DNA of 64,000 bases, from NCBI GenBank assembly GCA_030431635.1, contig JAUIIL010000001.1, positions 186,001 to 250,000 of the forward strand, read 5' to 3'. Under the pieces are notes generated by a model that did not search any database, was not told the DNA's origin, and worked only from the letters and a program-made list of their open reading frames with translations. The DNA comes from Bacteriovoracia bacterium (lineage in GTDB: Bacteria; Bdellovibrionota; Bacteriovoracia; Bacteriovoracales; Bacteriovoracaceae). Each line of letters starts with the position of its first letter. The first letter of the stretch is position 1. Shown in pieces: positions 1-8,004 of this stretch. The position numbers were made by a program, and so were the translations under genes.

Positions 1-169
1 AACTTGCTGCTAGCATAACTCCAGCACCAAAACCCATCATTTGATCTTGAAGTTTTTGAGAGATTGTTTTGACGAAAAAAATAGGGATGGCACCAAGCCC
101 AGTTGCAGCTCCTGCTGCAAGAGAAGCTAAGAAAGCTGTGAGTAATCCACTGTTATCTAAAATAGACAA
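1..169 (-). CDS. ZIP-family metal transporter, N-terminal part (cut by window edge)
   Basis: Reverse-strand reading from 169 gives a hydrophobic N-terminus with the small-residue-rich segments typical of ZIP (ZupT/GufA-like) zinc and iron transporters: AAGAATGLGAIPIFF followed by a GFGAGVMLAAS block. In the family these are the first two membrane helices. The start is chosen as TTG at 167-169 because the codon just before it in frame is a TGA stop and AGAGG lies about 6 nt upstream. The gene runs off the left edge, so the histidine/aspartate metal-binding motifs of later helices cannot be checked. It is divergent from the methyltransferase at 259. Metal specificity is unknown. Confidence 0.7.
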   Translation of the reverse strand, partial: MSILDNSGLLTAFLASLAAGAATGLGAIPIFFVKTISQKLQDQMMGFGAGVMLAAS

Positions 170-258
170 TCATACCTCTGTACAAATAATCACTAGACAA
201 TAAAAACAAGACGACTATACACTAAAAGTAAGGAAAACTTGAGAAGAAATAATTATTT

Positions 259-1398
259 ATGAGTGATTATCGCCAGAAGAAATTTCATTTTATTGACTTG
301 TTTAGTGGTTGTGGGGGCTTTTCTCGAGGTTTAGAGAGCGCAGGGCATAAATGTCTTCTTGGAGTCGATTTTCAAAAAGATGCGATAGATACTTTTGCAA
401 TGAATCATCCTAAGGCCAAAACCTATTTGGGCGATATTAGAAATTTGCATGCTCAAAAACTCAAAGAGCTTATCAATATTAATAAAGTTGATATGGTGAT
501 TGGTGGTCCTCCTTGCCAAGGCTTTTCTACTGTGGGGCGAGGGGAAGTTGAAGATGAGAGAAATTCTCTTTTTCGTGAGTTTATTAGAATCGTCAAACTC
601 ACTGACCCTAAAGTTGTTATTATGGAAAATGTCACAGGTTTAGTGGCCCAAAAAAATAGGAAAATTCTTAATGCTATCTTTAGAGAATTTGAAAAACTTG
701 GATTTACGATGGATGCGAGAGTTCTCTCTGCTGAAGAATATGGTGTTCCTGAAAAAAGAAGACGCACAATTATCATGGGCGTAAAGGGAGCAGATAGAAT
801 GCCCTTTCCACTTATTACTCATGGGCAAAGAGGAAAGCAAAAGGTTCAAACAGTGGGATCTGCCATAAAAAAACTCAAAGCCAGTGATAATAAAATTTAT
901 AATCACGATATTCAGTTAGCACAACTCAAAAATGAGTTGGATAGAAAAAGACTCTCTTGTATCCCAGAAGGCATGGGAATTAGATATGAAGAAGATGAGA
1001 AGACTTATTTACCTAAGAAACTCCGCTTTAATGTTGATTGGAGTAAGCTGCCAGAAAGCCGTTTTAGACAAACGAAGTTTCAAAGACTTCACAGAAAAAA
1101 ACCTTCTCCTACTATTTTAACTTCAAGAACAGCTTATTATCATCCCACTCAAGATCGATACCTTACGATGAGAGAAGCAGCAGCTTGCCAGAGTTTTGAT
1201 AATGATTTTATTTTTTGTGGTTCTCAGACATCAGTTTTTCGTCAAATTGGAAATGCAGTACCGCCTTTATTGGCCAAAGCTATCGGAGAAGCGTTAAAGA
1301 AAGTACGTTTTCATCATAAGCTTAAACCAAAGTTAAAAAGAGATGCTGATTTTCACAAGAAAGCCTTTACTTACAAAGAGTATACCCTTGCTGGATAA
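259..1398 (+). CDS. DNA (cytosine-5)-methyltransferase, apparently without a partner nuclease
   Basis: A 379-residue m5C methyltransferase that transfers a methyl group from S-adenosylmethionine to cytosine C5 in a short DNA site. Visible motifs in order: motif I (FIDLFSGCGG, residues 11-20), catalytic PCQ loop of motif IV (GGPPCQGFS, Cys86), motif VI ENV (123-125), motif VIII-like KRRR, and motif X (QIGNAVPPL, from about 329). The region between roughly 185 and 300 should hold the target-recognition domain; its specificity cannot be read from sequence. A basic tail of about 35 residues follows motif X. No restriction endonuclease gene is adjacent: the next gene, three bases downstream, is a permease. 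It may therefore be an orphan or regulatory methyltransferase. Its possible link to the excess of GGCC sites is treated as a finding. Confidence 0.93.
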   Translation: MSDYRQKKFHFIDLFSGCGGFSRGLESAGHKCLLGVDFQKDAIDTFAMNHPKAKTYLGDIRNLHAQKLKELININKVDMVIGGPPCQGFSTVGRGEVEDERNSLFREFIRIVKLTDPKVVIMENVTGLVAQKNRKILNAIFREFEKLGFTMDARVLSAEEYGVPEKRRRTIIMGVKGADRMPFPLITHGQRGKQKVQTVGSAIKKLKASDNKIYNHDIQLAQLKNELDRKRLSCIPEGMGIRYEEDEKTYLPKKLRFNVDWSKLPESRFRQTKFQRLHRKKPSPTILTSRTAYYHPTQDRYLTMREAAACQSFDNDFIFCGSQTSVFRQIGNAVPPLLAKAIGEALKKVRFHHKLKPKLKRDADFHKKAFTYKEYTLAG

Positions 1399-1401
1399 GT
1401 T

Positions 1402-2664
1402 TTGAAAAAGCACTCATTCAAAGAACTTATTCAAAACCTTGCACTTAAAAAATTTCGAATTGTTCTCTTCTTAGGAATATCGGCGGGATTGCCGTTGATG
1501 CTCGTATTTTCAACAGTTAAAATCTGGCTGAGAAGAGAGGGAGTGGAGCTTGAAACCATTGGATATTTTTCTTGGTTAACCATTCCTTATTCTATCAATT
1601 TTTTATGGGCCCCTTTTCTTGATCATTTATATTTCAATAAATGGGGACGCAGAAGAACTTGGATCTATCTCACTCAATTAGGATTATGTTTCTCAATGCT
1701 CTTTATTGGCTTCTTTGACCCTCAAAGTGGGCTATTGAGTATTATGATTTGTACTTTTCTTATTGCTCTCTTTAGCGCGACTCAAGATATCGCGATAGAT
1801 GCTTATCGAAGAGAAATCATGACTGATGATGAGCAGGGGATAGGGGCTTCTCTTTATGTGTATGGCTATCGCTTAGGGATGCTCGTCTCATCTGGCTTTG
1901 GACTTTGGGTAGTCGACCCTGAGACCCTAGGTTTAAGTTTTGCTCAAATGTATCAAGTGATGGGTCTTATCATGCTTCTTTTAATGTCTGTGACTTTCTT
2001 TTCAAAAGAACCAGAAAAAAAACAGATAAAAGAGAAGAGCTTTATTGCTGTTGTCATTAATCCCTTCAAAGAGTTTTTAACGAGGCCAATGGCCATTAAA
2101 ATGCTTTTATTTGTTTTATTTTTTAAGCTTGGTGATGGGATTGCAGGAAGTTTGTATGGAACTTTCTATGTTGATTTAGGCTACTCCAATAAAATGATCG
2201 CTGAAGTCACTAAGGGGGTTGGTTTTCTCTCCACTATGGCAGGGCTTGGAGTGGGAGCTTCTTGTATGTATTTGTGGGGAATTAACCGCTGCCTCCTGTC
2301 TTTTGGTCTTTTGCAAGCTGTTTCAACCGCAGCTTTTGCTCTTTTGCCTTTAATTGGAAAAAGCTATCTCTCTCTCGCTCTCATTGTGAGTTTTGAAGAT
2401 TTCTCTAGTGGGTTAGGAACGACGGCCTCTGTTGCTTTCATTTCTTCTATTACTAATAAATACTATACGGCCACTCAATATGCTTTACTGGCCTCACTTG
2501 CTGCTTTTGGACGGACCTTCTTCTCTGGGTTTGCGGGTAGTCTTGTGGAGAGTATTGGCTATCAAAATTTCTTTCTTTTTTGCTCTTTTATTGCTCTACC
2601 AGGCTTGTTTCTTGCGATGGAGATGAGAAAGTTAGAAAGAGGGCAAGAAAGCTCCAGTACCTAA
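1402..2664 (+). CDS. ampG: AmpG-family muropeptide permease (MFS)
   Basis: A 420-residue major facilitator transporter starting at TTG, three bases after the methyltransferase stop. Family signs: a GRRRTWIYLTQ loop near residues 85-95, the intracellular FSATQDIAIDAYRREI segment, and a KLGDGIAGS motif in the second half, all typical of AmpG proteins that import GlcNAc-anhydroMurNAc muropeptides into the cytoplasm. It is shorter than the E. coli protein (491 residues) and lacks extra C-terminal helices, like many AmpG homologues. In a predator such a permease could take up prey peptidoglycan fragments as well as recycle its own; that is inference. Its 3' end overlaps the convergent ankyrin lipoprotein gene by 33 bp. 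Confidence 0.85.
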   Translation: MKKHSFKELIQNLALKKFRIVLFLGISAGLPLMLVFSTVKIWLRREGVELETIGYFSWLTIPYSINFLWAPFLDHLYFNKWGRRRTWIYLTQLGLCFSMLFIGFFDPQSGLLSIMICTFLIALFSATQDIAIDAYRREIMTDDEQGIGASLYVYGYRLGMLVSSGFGLWVVDPETLGLSFAQMYQVMGLIMLLLMSVTFFSKEPEKKQIKEKSFIAVVINPFKEFLTRPMAIKMLLFVLFFKLGDGIAGSLYGTFYVDLGYSNKMIAEVTKGVGFLSTMAGLGVGASCMYLWGINRCLLSFGLLQAVSTAAFALLPLIGKSYLSLALIVSFEDFSSGLGTTASVAFISSITNKYYTATQYALLASLAAFGRTFFSGFAGSLVESIGYQNFFLFCSFIALPGLFLAMEMRKLERGQESSST

Positions 2665-3675
2665 AATACAAAGACAGGTGTGTTTTGATTTAGAGTACTC
2701 GCACTTCTGACCATTATCATCTTTGTATTGAGAGTTAATTATTTTTCTGAGAGATTTTTTGGCCTCTTTCTCATCAGTTTGGCAGGCAGCTTCACAGACG
2801 TTATTTTTTTTGTCATCTTTAATATATTTATCAGCACAGTTCTCAAGCAGAAGAGTACTAGAAGCCTGATCACTTGATTGCACAGCATGCAATAGCGCTG
2901 TCTTTCCGCTTGAGTCTTGAAGATTGATGTCAATACTTTCTTTATACTCATTGATAAAGTAACCAACGGCCTTAACTCTGTTTCTACGAGCGGCCTTCAT
3001 GAGTAATGTCTGACCCGAGCCTTCTTCTTGAGTATTGATATCAATATTGAGTTTTTCAAGTAAAGAGCGAGTAAAAGGCATATGAAAAGCGTCCTCTCCA
3101 AAACCATCATCTCTGTATTCAACAATAAAAGTATTAAAAAGAATATTATTAATAACTTTATCACTGGCCTCAATCTGAGACTCAATAAAAAGATCGAGTA
3201 ACTCAACGTTTCTCTTTTGAGCAATTTTTAAATAAGGTGAGTGTTTTTCTGAGGGAGTAAAATCTCTACTTTGAATCAACATTCGAACGACTTCAAGATC
3301 TCCAAACTCAATGGCCAGGTTGATAATAGGCTCTTGAGAACTCGTCAGCGCGTTCACATCACAGTCAGCATCAATGAGTGCTGAAATGATTTCTCTATAC
3401 TCAGTTATCTTATCATGTTTCAGACTTGTAACAGCTTGAACGAGGTAGTCAACTTGGTTATTTTTATGAGTGACATCGAAACCTTCAGAGAGAATACGCT
3501 TAACTTTTTTTGTATCTCCTTCTTCAATAGCAAAAAGAAGTTGTTCTCCCACTGGAATTGTTTCTGAAGGAATGAGAGCTTGAAAGCCAGATTCGGGACT
3601 ATCTTTACTCTTCTTAGAACATGATAGACTCATGAGAGTTAGACAGATAAGAAAAAAAGTGCTTCGTAATGACAA
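2632..3675 (-). CDS. Ankyrin-repeat lipoprotein
   Basis: A 347-residue protein starting at TTG (3673-3675) with GGAGG six bases upstream. The N-terminus is a lipoprotein signal peptide with lipobox LSCS (Cys about residue 19). The rest has four to five ankyrin-type helical repeats, for example INLAIEFGDLEVVRMLIQ, LLMKAARRNRVKAVGYFI and TALLHAVQSSDQASSTLLL. Ankyrin repeats bind proteins, so it is probably a periplasmic or surface-anchored interaction module; the partner is unknown. The C-terminus contains a CLC motif. It converges with and overlaps the permease gene. No enzymatic domain is visible. Confidence 0.8.
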   Translation of the reverse strand: MSLRSTFFLICLTLMSLSCSKKSKDSPESGFQALIPSETIPVGEQLLFAIEEGDTKKVKRILSEGFDVTHKNNQVDYLVQAVTSLKHDKITEYREIISALIDADCDVNALTSSQEPIINLAIEFGDLEVVRMLIQSRDFTPSEKHSPYLKIAQKRNVELLDLFIESQIEASDKVINNILFNTFIVEYRDDGFGEDAFHMPFTRSLLEKLNIDINTQEEGSGQTLLMKAARRNRVKAVGYFINEYKESIDINLQDSSGKTALLHAVQSSDQASSTLLLENCADKYIKDDKKNNVCEAACQTDEKEAKKSLRKIINSQYKDDNGQKCEYSKSKHTCLCILGTGAFLPSF

Positions 3676-4027
3676 TTTAGGCCTCCAAATTTAGGGCATC
3701 AGTATTATAAGAAGGAGGGAGAAAGGAATCTACTTCATTCCCCGTATTTACATAGTAGTGTCTAAAAATTAAATAGACTAACTCATTAAAACTTCGTTGC
3801 AGTCTTGCTTTTTGATTGTTTTGAAACGGTTAGAACTGAGTTGAGCCTTCTTTTTGATAGCAAAAGCATATATTTTATTCACATTATTTTTTACTCTCTT
3901 CAATTGAAGTTTTTACCAATCTCTTCTATCAAATAGAATTATTACAAATATATTCCTGAAGCTTTGATTTTATTAAAAACTTTATATATTAATCCCTAAT
4001 AGTAACGAAAAAAGTGTGGAGTGTTAT
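3676..4027. other. Intergenic region with promoters only
   Basis: About 350 bp of AT-rich sequence between the divergent ankyrin lipoprotein gene and the small secreted protein gene. It must hold both promoters. I see no convincing ORF, structured RNA or repeat. Confidence 0.4.
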
Positions 4028-4360
4028 ATGAAAGAAATATTGATTATATTAACCATACTAACATGCATATCTGTGGTAGCTAAAGAAATTCTTCCAAAGG
4101 GATGGCACGAAGACGAAAAAGATTACTTACAAAGAGTGGAGATTCAAACAAAGCTCATAAAAGCTGGATCAGAAATAACAATACCTCGAAGGAATTGGGT
4201 TGAAGATAGCAGAGATTTTAAATATAGACTTGATGTCCAAGAACAAGTTCCAAACAATAAAATTTCACCCAGAAGTGCGCTTGAGAGCACAAATGAATTC
4301 AATGGAAGGCTTAGGTTAATATTAGAAAATTGGGGCTGTCGTAATAAATTTAGAACCTAG
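4028..4360 (+). CDS. Small secreted protein of unknown function with three weak internal repeats
   Basis: A 110-residue protein. The ATG at 4028 is preferred over an upstream GTG (4016) because GGAG lies at 4018-4021 with a 6-nt spacer. The N-terminus is a signal peptide (hydrophobic stretch ending near SVVAKE). The mature part shows three degenerate repeats of about 25-30 residues built on a W/E-x-E-D/E-x-K/R-D/E-(F/Y)-x-x-R-(V/L) pattern: GWHEDEKDYLQRVEI, NWVEDSRDFKYRLDV and ALESTNEFNGRLRLI. I do not recognise the family. It stands alone, with long gaps on both sides. Confidence 0.6.
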   Translation: MKEILIILTILTCISVVAKEILPKGWHEDEKDYLQRVEIQTKLIKAGSEITIPRRNWVEDSRDFKYRLDVQEQVPNNKISPRSALESTNEFNGRLRLILENWGCRNKFRT

Positions 4361-4655
4361 CTCTTTTTGCATCTTATCTGAGCGGAAGACGGTCCGCCCA
4401 TTTCAATAAATTAGTTAGAACAGTCACCTTTATTCTCTTTTGAGTCAAGTTGAAAATTTCAAGACACTGAATCAGAATCAGTTTCATGTAGGAGTCCATT
4501 ACCGTTCTCCGGGTTCCTTAGATTCCGGATGACTTGAATGACAATTTTTAAATTTTATGTGTAATCATTCATATAGATCCAATAACTTATGAAAGATAGT
4601 TAAATCTAGAAAAAACTAGCCTGGTATGATATAATTCACATATATGGAGGAATTT
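4361..4655. other. Intergenic region with two imperfect hairpins
   Basis: About 295 bp before the toxin-antitoxin pair. Two GC-richer hairpins stand out: GCGGA/TCCGC at 4382-4397 and TCCGG/CCGGA around 4507-4532. Neither is followed by a T-tract, so neither is a convincing intrinsic terminator. The region also carries the promoter of the antitoxin gene. No ORF is supported. Confidence 0.3.
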
Positions 4656-4880
4656 ATGGGAGCAAAACAACTGGCCACCAAAATTGATGCGAGAGTAAAG
4701 GATGCTCTTGATGATTTTTGCGAGGAACGTGGTTATAAAATTAACAGATTTGTTGAAGACGCTATTCTTGATAAGTTGGAAGAGTTTGAAGATATATCAG
4801 ATCTCAGAAAACTTAGAAATGAGTCTTTTAAAGACTTTAATGTAGTTCTTTCGGAGTTAAAGAAAATTGGCAAACTATAA
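4656..4880 (+). CDS. Ribbon-helix-helix antitoxin of a type II toxin-antitoxin pair
   Basis: A 74-residue protein. The ATG at 4656 is chosen because GGAGG (4646-4650) sits five bases upstream; an ATG at 4644 would place its own start inside that site. The N-terminal part (about 1-45) fits a ribbon-helix-helix DNA-binding fold: a beta strand, helix with DALDDFCEERG, then helix NRFVEDAILDKLEE. The acidic, helical C-terminus would bind the toxin. It overlaps the toxin gene by 14 bp. In such pairs the antitoxin usually autoregulates its operon; no operator was recognised. Confidence 0.75.
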   Translation: MGAKQLATKIDARVKDALDDFCEERGYKINRFVEDAILDKLEEFEDISDLRKLRNESFKDFNVVLSELKKIGKL

Positions 4881-5133
4881 ACTGCAGATTTCAAGTTCCG
4901 CTGAAAAATCCCTTAAGAAAATTCCTAAAAAAGATTTAAAAAAAGTTGTAGAACTCATCCAAACTTTGGCCATTCAGCCTTATCCTATGGGGTGTCGTAA
5001 ACTCTCAGGAGAAGAATCTGTTTATAGAGTGAGGCAGGGAAATTATCGAATTATCTATGAAGTTATCAATAATAAACTAATTATTCTTATTCTTAAAATA
5101 GGGCATCGTAAAGACGTATACAAAAAGCTTTGA
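4867..5133 (+). CDS. RelE/ParE-superfamily toxin
   Basis: An 88-residue basic protein starting at TTG within the end of the antitoxin gene. It follows the RelE/ParE pattern: N-terminal strand with SSSAEKSLKKIPKK, helix, the L-(S/R)-G sequence RKLSGEESVYRVRQGNYRIIYEV, and a terminal GHRKDVYKKL in which the basic and tyrosine residues match the active surface of RelE-type mRNA interferases. Whether it cuts ribosome-bound mRNA (RelE) or poisons gyrase (ParE) cannot be decided here, though the YRIIYEV and GHRKDVY tail favours the RelE type. Confidence 0.8.
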   Translation: MANYKLQISSSAEKSLKKIPKKDLKKVVELIQTLAIQPYPMGCRKLSGEESVYRVRQGNYRIIYEVINNKLIILILKIGHRKDVYKKL

Positions 5134-5134
5134 T

Positions 5135-5168
5135 AAATAAAAAAGAGCCGCTGGTCAGGCGGCCCTCT
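5135..5168 (-). terminator. Intrinsic terminator of the lipoprotein gene at 5198
   Basis: On the minus strand a GC-rich stem (GAGGGCCGC / GCGGCTC, with one bulge) is followed directly by TTTTTTATTTA. It lies 30 bp downstream of the minus-strand lipoprotein gene. The A-tract side faces the convergent toxin gene, so it works mainly on the minus strand. Confidence 0.75.
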
Positions 5169-5197
5169 CTAAGCAAAGAGTCAAGCAAAAGTATCAT

Positions 5198-5848
5198 CTA
5201 GTAAAGACGATTGGGGTTTCTTTTGCTCGCTTTTATGATTTTTTTAATTTCTTTCTTTCCTTGGCTTGTTAGGTTGAATAGAAGAAGAACTCCTGAGTTC
5301 TCTCCATTTTCATCTTTGCCTACGAGGGAAATATTTCCAATATGCTTTCCGGCCAACATAAGTCTTTGAGTGATAATGGCGTCGACATTAACCTTAAAAG
5401 GAGTGAAGAAGCCAAAAACTCTATTGGATAAGTAAAATGTTGTATCCAAGAAATCTGGAACATTGACTGCAACTGATGGAAGAGTTCCTCCAACGATTCC
5501 AGGTAATGCTCTACCTCCTGGAAGAGATTGTGGGTCAACAAATTCAAAGTTTCCATTTTCAATATCATCTAAATCAATAGTGACTTGAAAAAAAGTTCCT
5601 CCAAATTGAGCTGGAGTCAGTTCAAGGTAAGAATTCTCTAAATTAGGAATAGGAAGTCTTGCCCCTTGGTTTAAATTAATGGGCTCAAAAGTCATTGAAA
5701 TTAAAACAGACCCGTCTTGGACATTAAAAAATGGTCCTTTTATGCCAGGAATGTTTGGGGTTTCAGGCTGCTGCCCGCATGAAGTTGTAAAAAGTAGCCC
5801 TATAATGAGTAATAAAGTCATTAAAGGGGATTTGTGTGTGTGTTTCAT
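5198..5848 (-). CDS. Lipoprotein of unknown function
   Basis: A 216-residue protein with a signal peptide and lipobox TSCG (Cys near residue 25). The mature part looks beta-rich, with many Pro and Gly residues and no catalytic motif I recognise; a short basic tail (KKIIKASKRNP) closes the protein. It has its own promoter region and its own terminator. It is conserved-looking by codon use and clear start, but no family is assigned. Confidence 0.65.
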   Translation of the reverse strand: MKHTHKSPLMTLLLIIGLLFTTSCGQQPETPNIPGIKGPFFNVQDGSVLISMTFEPINLNQGARLPIPNLENSYLELTPAQFGGTFFQVTIDLDDIENGNFEFVDPQSLPGGRALPGIVGGTLPSVAVNVPDFLDTTFYLSNRVFGFFTPFKVNVDAIITQRLMLAGKHIGNISLVGKDENGENSGVLLLFNLTSQGKKEIKKIIKASKRNPNRLY

Positions 5849-5978
5849 ATCTCCACCTTGTTTATTATGAACGCTATCAAACCCATCGGCGTGAGTTCAT
5901 TTTTTTGTAAGCTTTCTCCCGCCTTGTCTAGCACCGGAAAATTTTGCCTTTTACTGGGAGCTTGGCCATAATGGTGAA

Positions 5979-6797
5979 ATGAAAGTGAAAGGGCATTTGC
6001 GTAAAATGAAAACTAGTGTACATCAATCAGATGTTCAGTATTTTATGCGTTTGGTAGATAAAGATCACAACGAAATAGAATTAATTGATTTCAATAAAGA
6101 GTTAGGAAAGAAGATTTCTCTGAAATCAAATGGAATCTATTCTTGCGTTCACTGCAAGAAGGAAACAAAAAAGTCTTATTCTCAGGGTTATTGTTTTGAA
6201 TGTTTTAGCACTTTGGCCGAATGTGATATGTGTATTGTAAAGCCCGAGACTTGCCATTACGATCAAGGCACTTGCCGAGACCCCAGATGGGCCGAGCGCT
6301 ACTGTATGCGTCCGCATTATGTTTATTTAGCAAATTCATCAGGAGTTAAGGTTGGAATTACTCGCGAGACTCAACTACCAACAAGGTGGATTGATCAAGG
6401 TGCTGTTCAAGGACTTCCTCTTCTGCTGGTTGATACAAGACATTTGTCTGGGCTTATGGAAGTAGAATTAGCAAAAACAATTAGTGATAAGACCAATTGG
6501 AGGAAAATGCTCCAAGGAAATGATGAGGAGATCGATCTTAAACAGAAAGCAAAAGAGCTTCTGCCTTCTTTGAGTTCTCTTATTGAAGATTATGGGGCCG
6601 AGATCCTAGATGCAGAGATTCAGCATTTTCACTATCCAGTTCTTGAATACCCTGAGAAAATTAACTCTCTTAGTTTCGAAAAAACACCTGAAATTTCAGG
6701 GAAGCTCCTTGGGATTAAAGGACAATACCTTATTCTCGACCAAGGTGTTCTTAATATTAGAAAATATAACGCTCTAAGTGTTGAGCTTAGTCTATAA
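5979..6797 (+). CDS. DUF2797-family protein with Cys-rich zinc-binding region
   Basis: A 272-residue cytosolic protein matching my recollection of the DUF2797 family. A CxxC-type cluster begins near residue 56 (CVHC, YCFECF, CDMC, then ETCHYDQGTC and RWAERYCMRPHYVYLA). It is followed by the segment VYLANSSGVKVGITRETQLP with a downstream RWIDQGA, which recalls the GIY-YIG-like core of the family. The cysteines suggest one or two bound zinc ions. The biochemical function is not established to my knowledge. Its last 11 bp overlap the convergent protease gene. Confidence 0.75.
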   Translation: MKVKGHLRKMKTSVHQSDVQYFMRLVDKDHNEIELIDFNKELGKKISLKSNGIYSCVHCKKETKKSYSQGYCFECFSTLAECDMCIVKPETCHYDQGTCRDPRWAERYCMRPHYVYLANSSGVKVGITRETQLPTRWIDQGAVQGLPLLLVDTRHLSGLMEVELAKTISDKTNWRKMLQGNDEEIDLKQKAKELLPSLSSLIEDYGAEILDAEIQHFHYPVLEYPEKINSLSFEKTPEISGKLLGIKGQYLILDQGVLNIRKYNALSVELSL

Positions 6798-7866
6798 GAG
6801 AGAGCTCTCTTAAAAAAACTTGGTTACTTTTAGTTAATAAATTAGTACACCGACTCGTCATATCCCCGTTCTTGTCAAGAGTAGTCTCAATAGACTGGTT
6901 GATACAGATAAGTTTTTGATTGGAGATAACAGCGCCACCAGAGTCACCAGGGGCCATAGAAACACGCTCTCCATTTCCTTCTTGGTAAAAAAGAAAACGG
7001 AAACGGTCATTTTCGCTTGCTCCTGTAAAAGTAATCGTTTTATCCAATGGGTTTTTCCAATAAAGATTTTGCCCATAATATCTTTTTCTTTTATGAGAGC
7101 CTGAATTGGTGTTATACATTATACTTGTCAGTCCATACCCAATGATTGTGACTTCATCATTAGTCTTAGGCTCTTCATTAGCGATCTCAATAGTTGGAAA
7201 TGAGTGAGCTGACTCGAGTTCAATGACGGCCAAGTCATGATCGACTGCATTCATTGAGTAATCATCAAGGAAGTAGGGGAACTTTTTTTCAGCATTTCTC
7301 TGGTTGTAATTCTCAATTTGATAAAGGTTATAATACTCAGAGTATTTTTTTTGAACTTCAAAAAAAGACTCTTGTCCTTTTTGCTGCAAAGCTTTCAGTT
7401 GTTCAATTAAATTAATGAAGTCTTTCTTTTCATCTCTTTTACAAAAAACATTTTTAATTTCAAAAGATTGGTTCTCAATATAAAAAACATGAGATTCGGC
7501 ATAGTCATTAATGATATGCAATCTAAATTCAACTTCTTTAAAATCTTTGAACCTTGTTAGTTGAGGATAAAGTTTATCAAACTCTACTCGGTTTTCCTTT
7601 AAAAGTTTTAGCTCGCGAGTAATCTTTTGGTGAGCACTTTCTTGTTTAGAATGAATATTGCGCTTCCCACAGTATTGTGCGACACAATGCCTACTAGTAA
7701 TAATCTTTCTTGGATCTTTATCAGTCGCAACGGCCGAGCAGTTATTATTAAGATTGAGGACATAAGCAAATTTTCCTTCGCTATCTTCAAGACCATTAAT
7801 AATGAAAGCAAAAGCATGATTAACAAGAAAAAAAACTGCAATAGCAGATAGTATCGTAGATTTCAT
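6787..7866 (-). CDS. Secreted trypsin-like serine protease (S1 family)
   Basis: A 359-residue exported protein. The ATG at 7866 is chosen over an upstream TTG because a GGGAG site lies 7 bp before it. The signal peptide (1-20) ends at HAFA. The catalytic triad is visible: His60 in TSRHC, Asp near 211 in DHDLAVIEL, and Ser near 309 in GDSGGAV. The mature N-terminus FIINGLED resembles the IVGG start of activated trypsins, suggesting activation at the signal cleavage itself. An insert of about 100 residues separates the His and Asp blocks and is longer than in chymotrypsin. Such proteases are numerous in predatory bacteria, where they degrade prey protein; that role is inferred. Confidence 0.88.
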   Translation of the reverse strand: MKSTILSAIAVFFLVNHAFAFIINGLEDSEGKFAYVLNLNNNCSAVATDKDPRKIITSRHCVAQYCGKRNIHSKQESAHQKITRELKLLKENRVEFDKLYPQLTRFKDFKEVEFRLHIINDYAESHVFYIENQSFEIKNVFCKRDEKKDFINLIEQLKALQQKGQESFFEVQKKYSEYYNLYQIENYNQRNAEKKFPYFLDDYSMNAVDHDLAVIELESAHSFPTIEIANEEPKTNDEVTIIGYGLTSIMYNTNSGSHKRKRYYGQNLYWKNPLDKTITFTGASENDRFRFLFYQEGNGERVSMAPGDSGGAVISNQKLICINQSIETTLDKNGDMTSRCTNLLTKSNQVFLRELSLID

Positions 7867-8004
7867 AAAAAACTCCCTCTCCAAAGAGTGAGATATTTTT
7901 CTAATATTTCATTGTTTTAAGCAATAATTTGGGGCCAAGCTTTGTAAAAAATGACATAATAAAAGGATACTTGTAAGTAAATGTTAGTTTCATAAGGGGT
8001 TTGT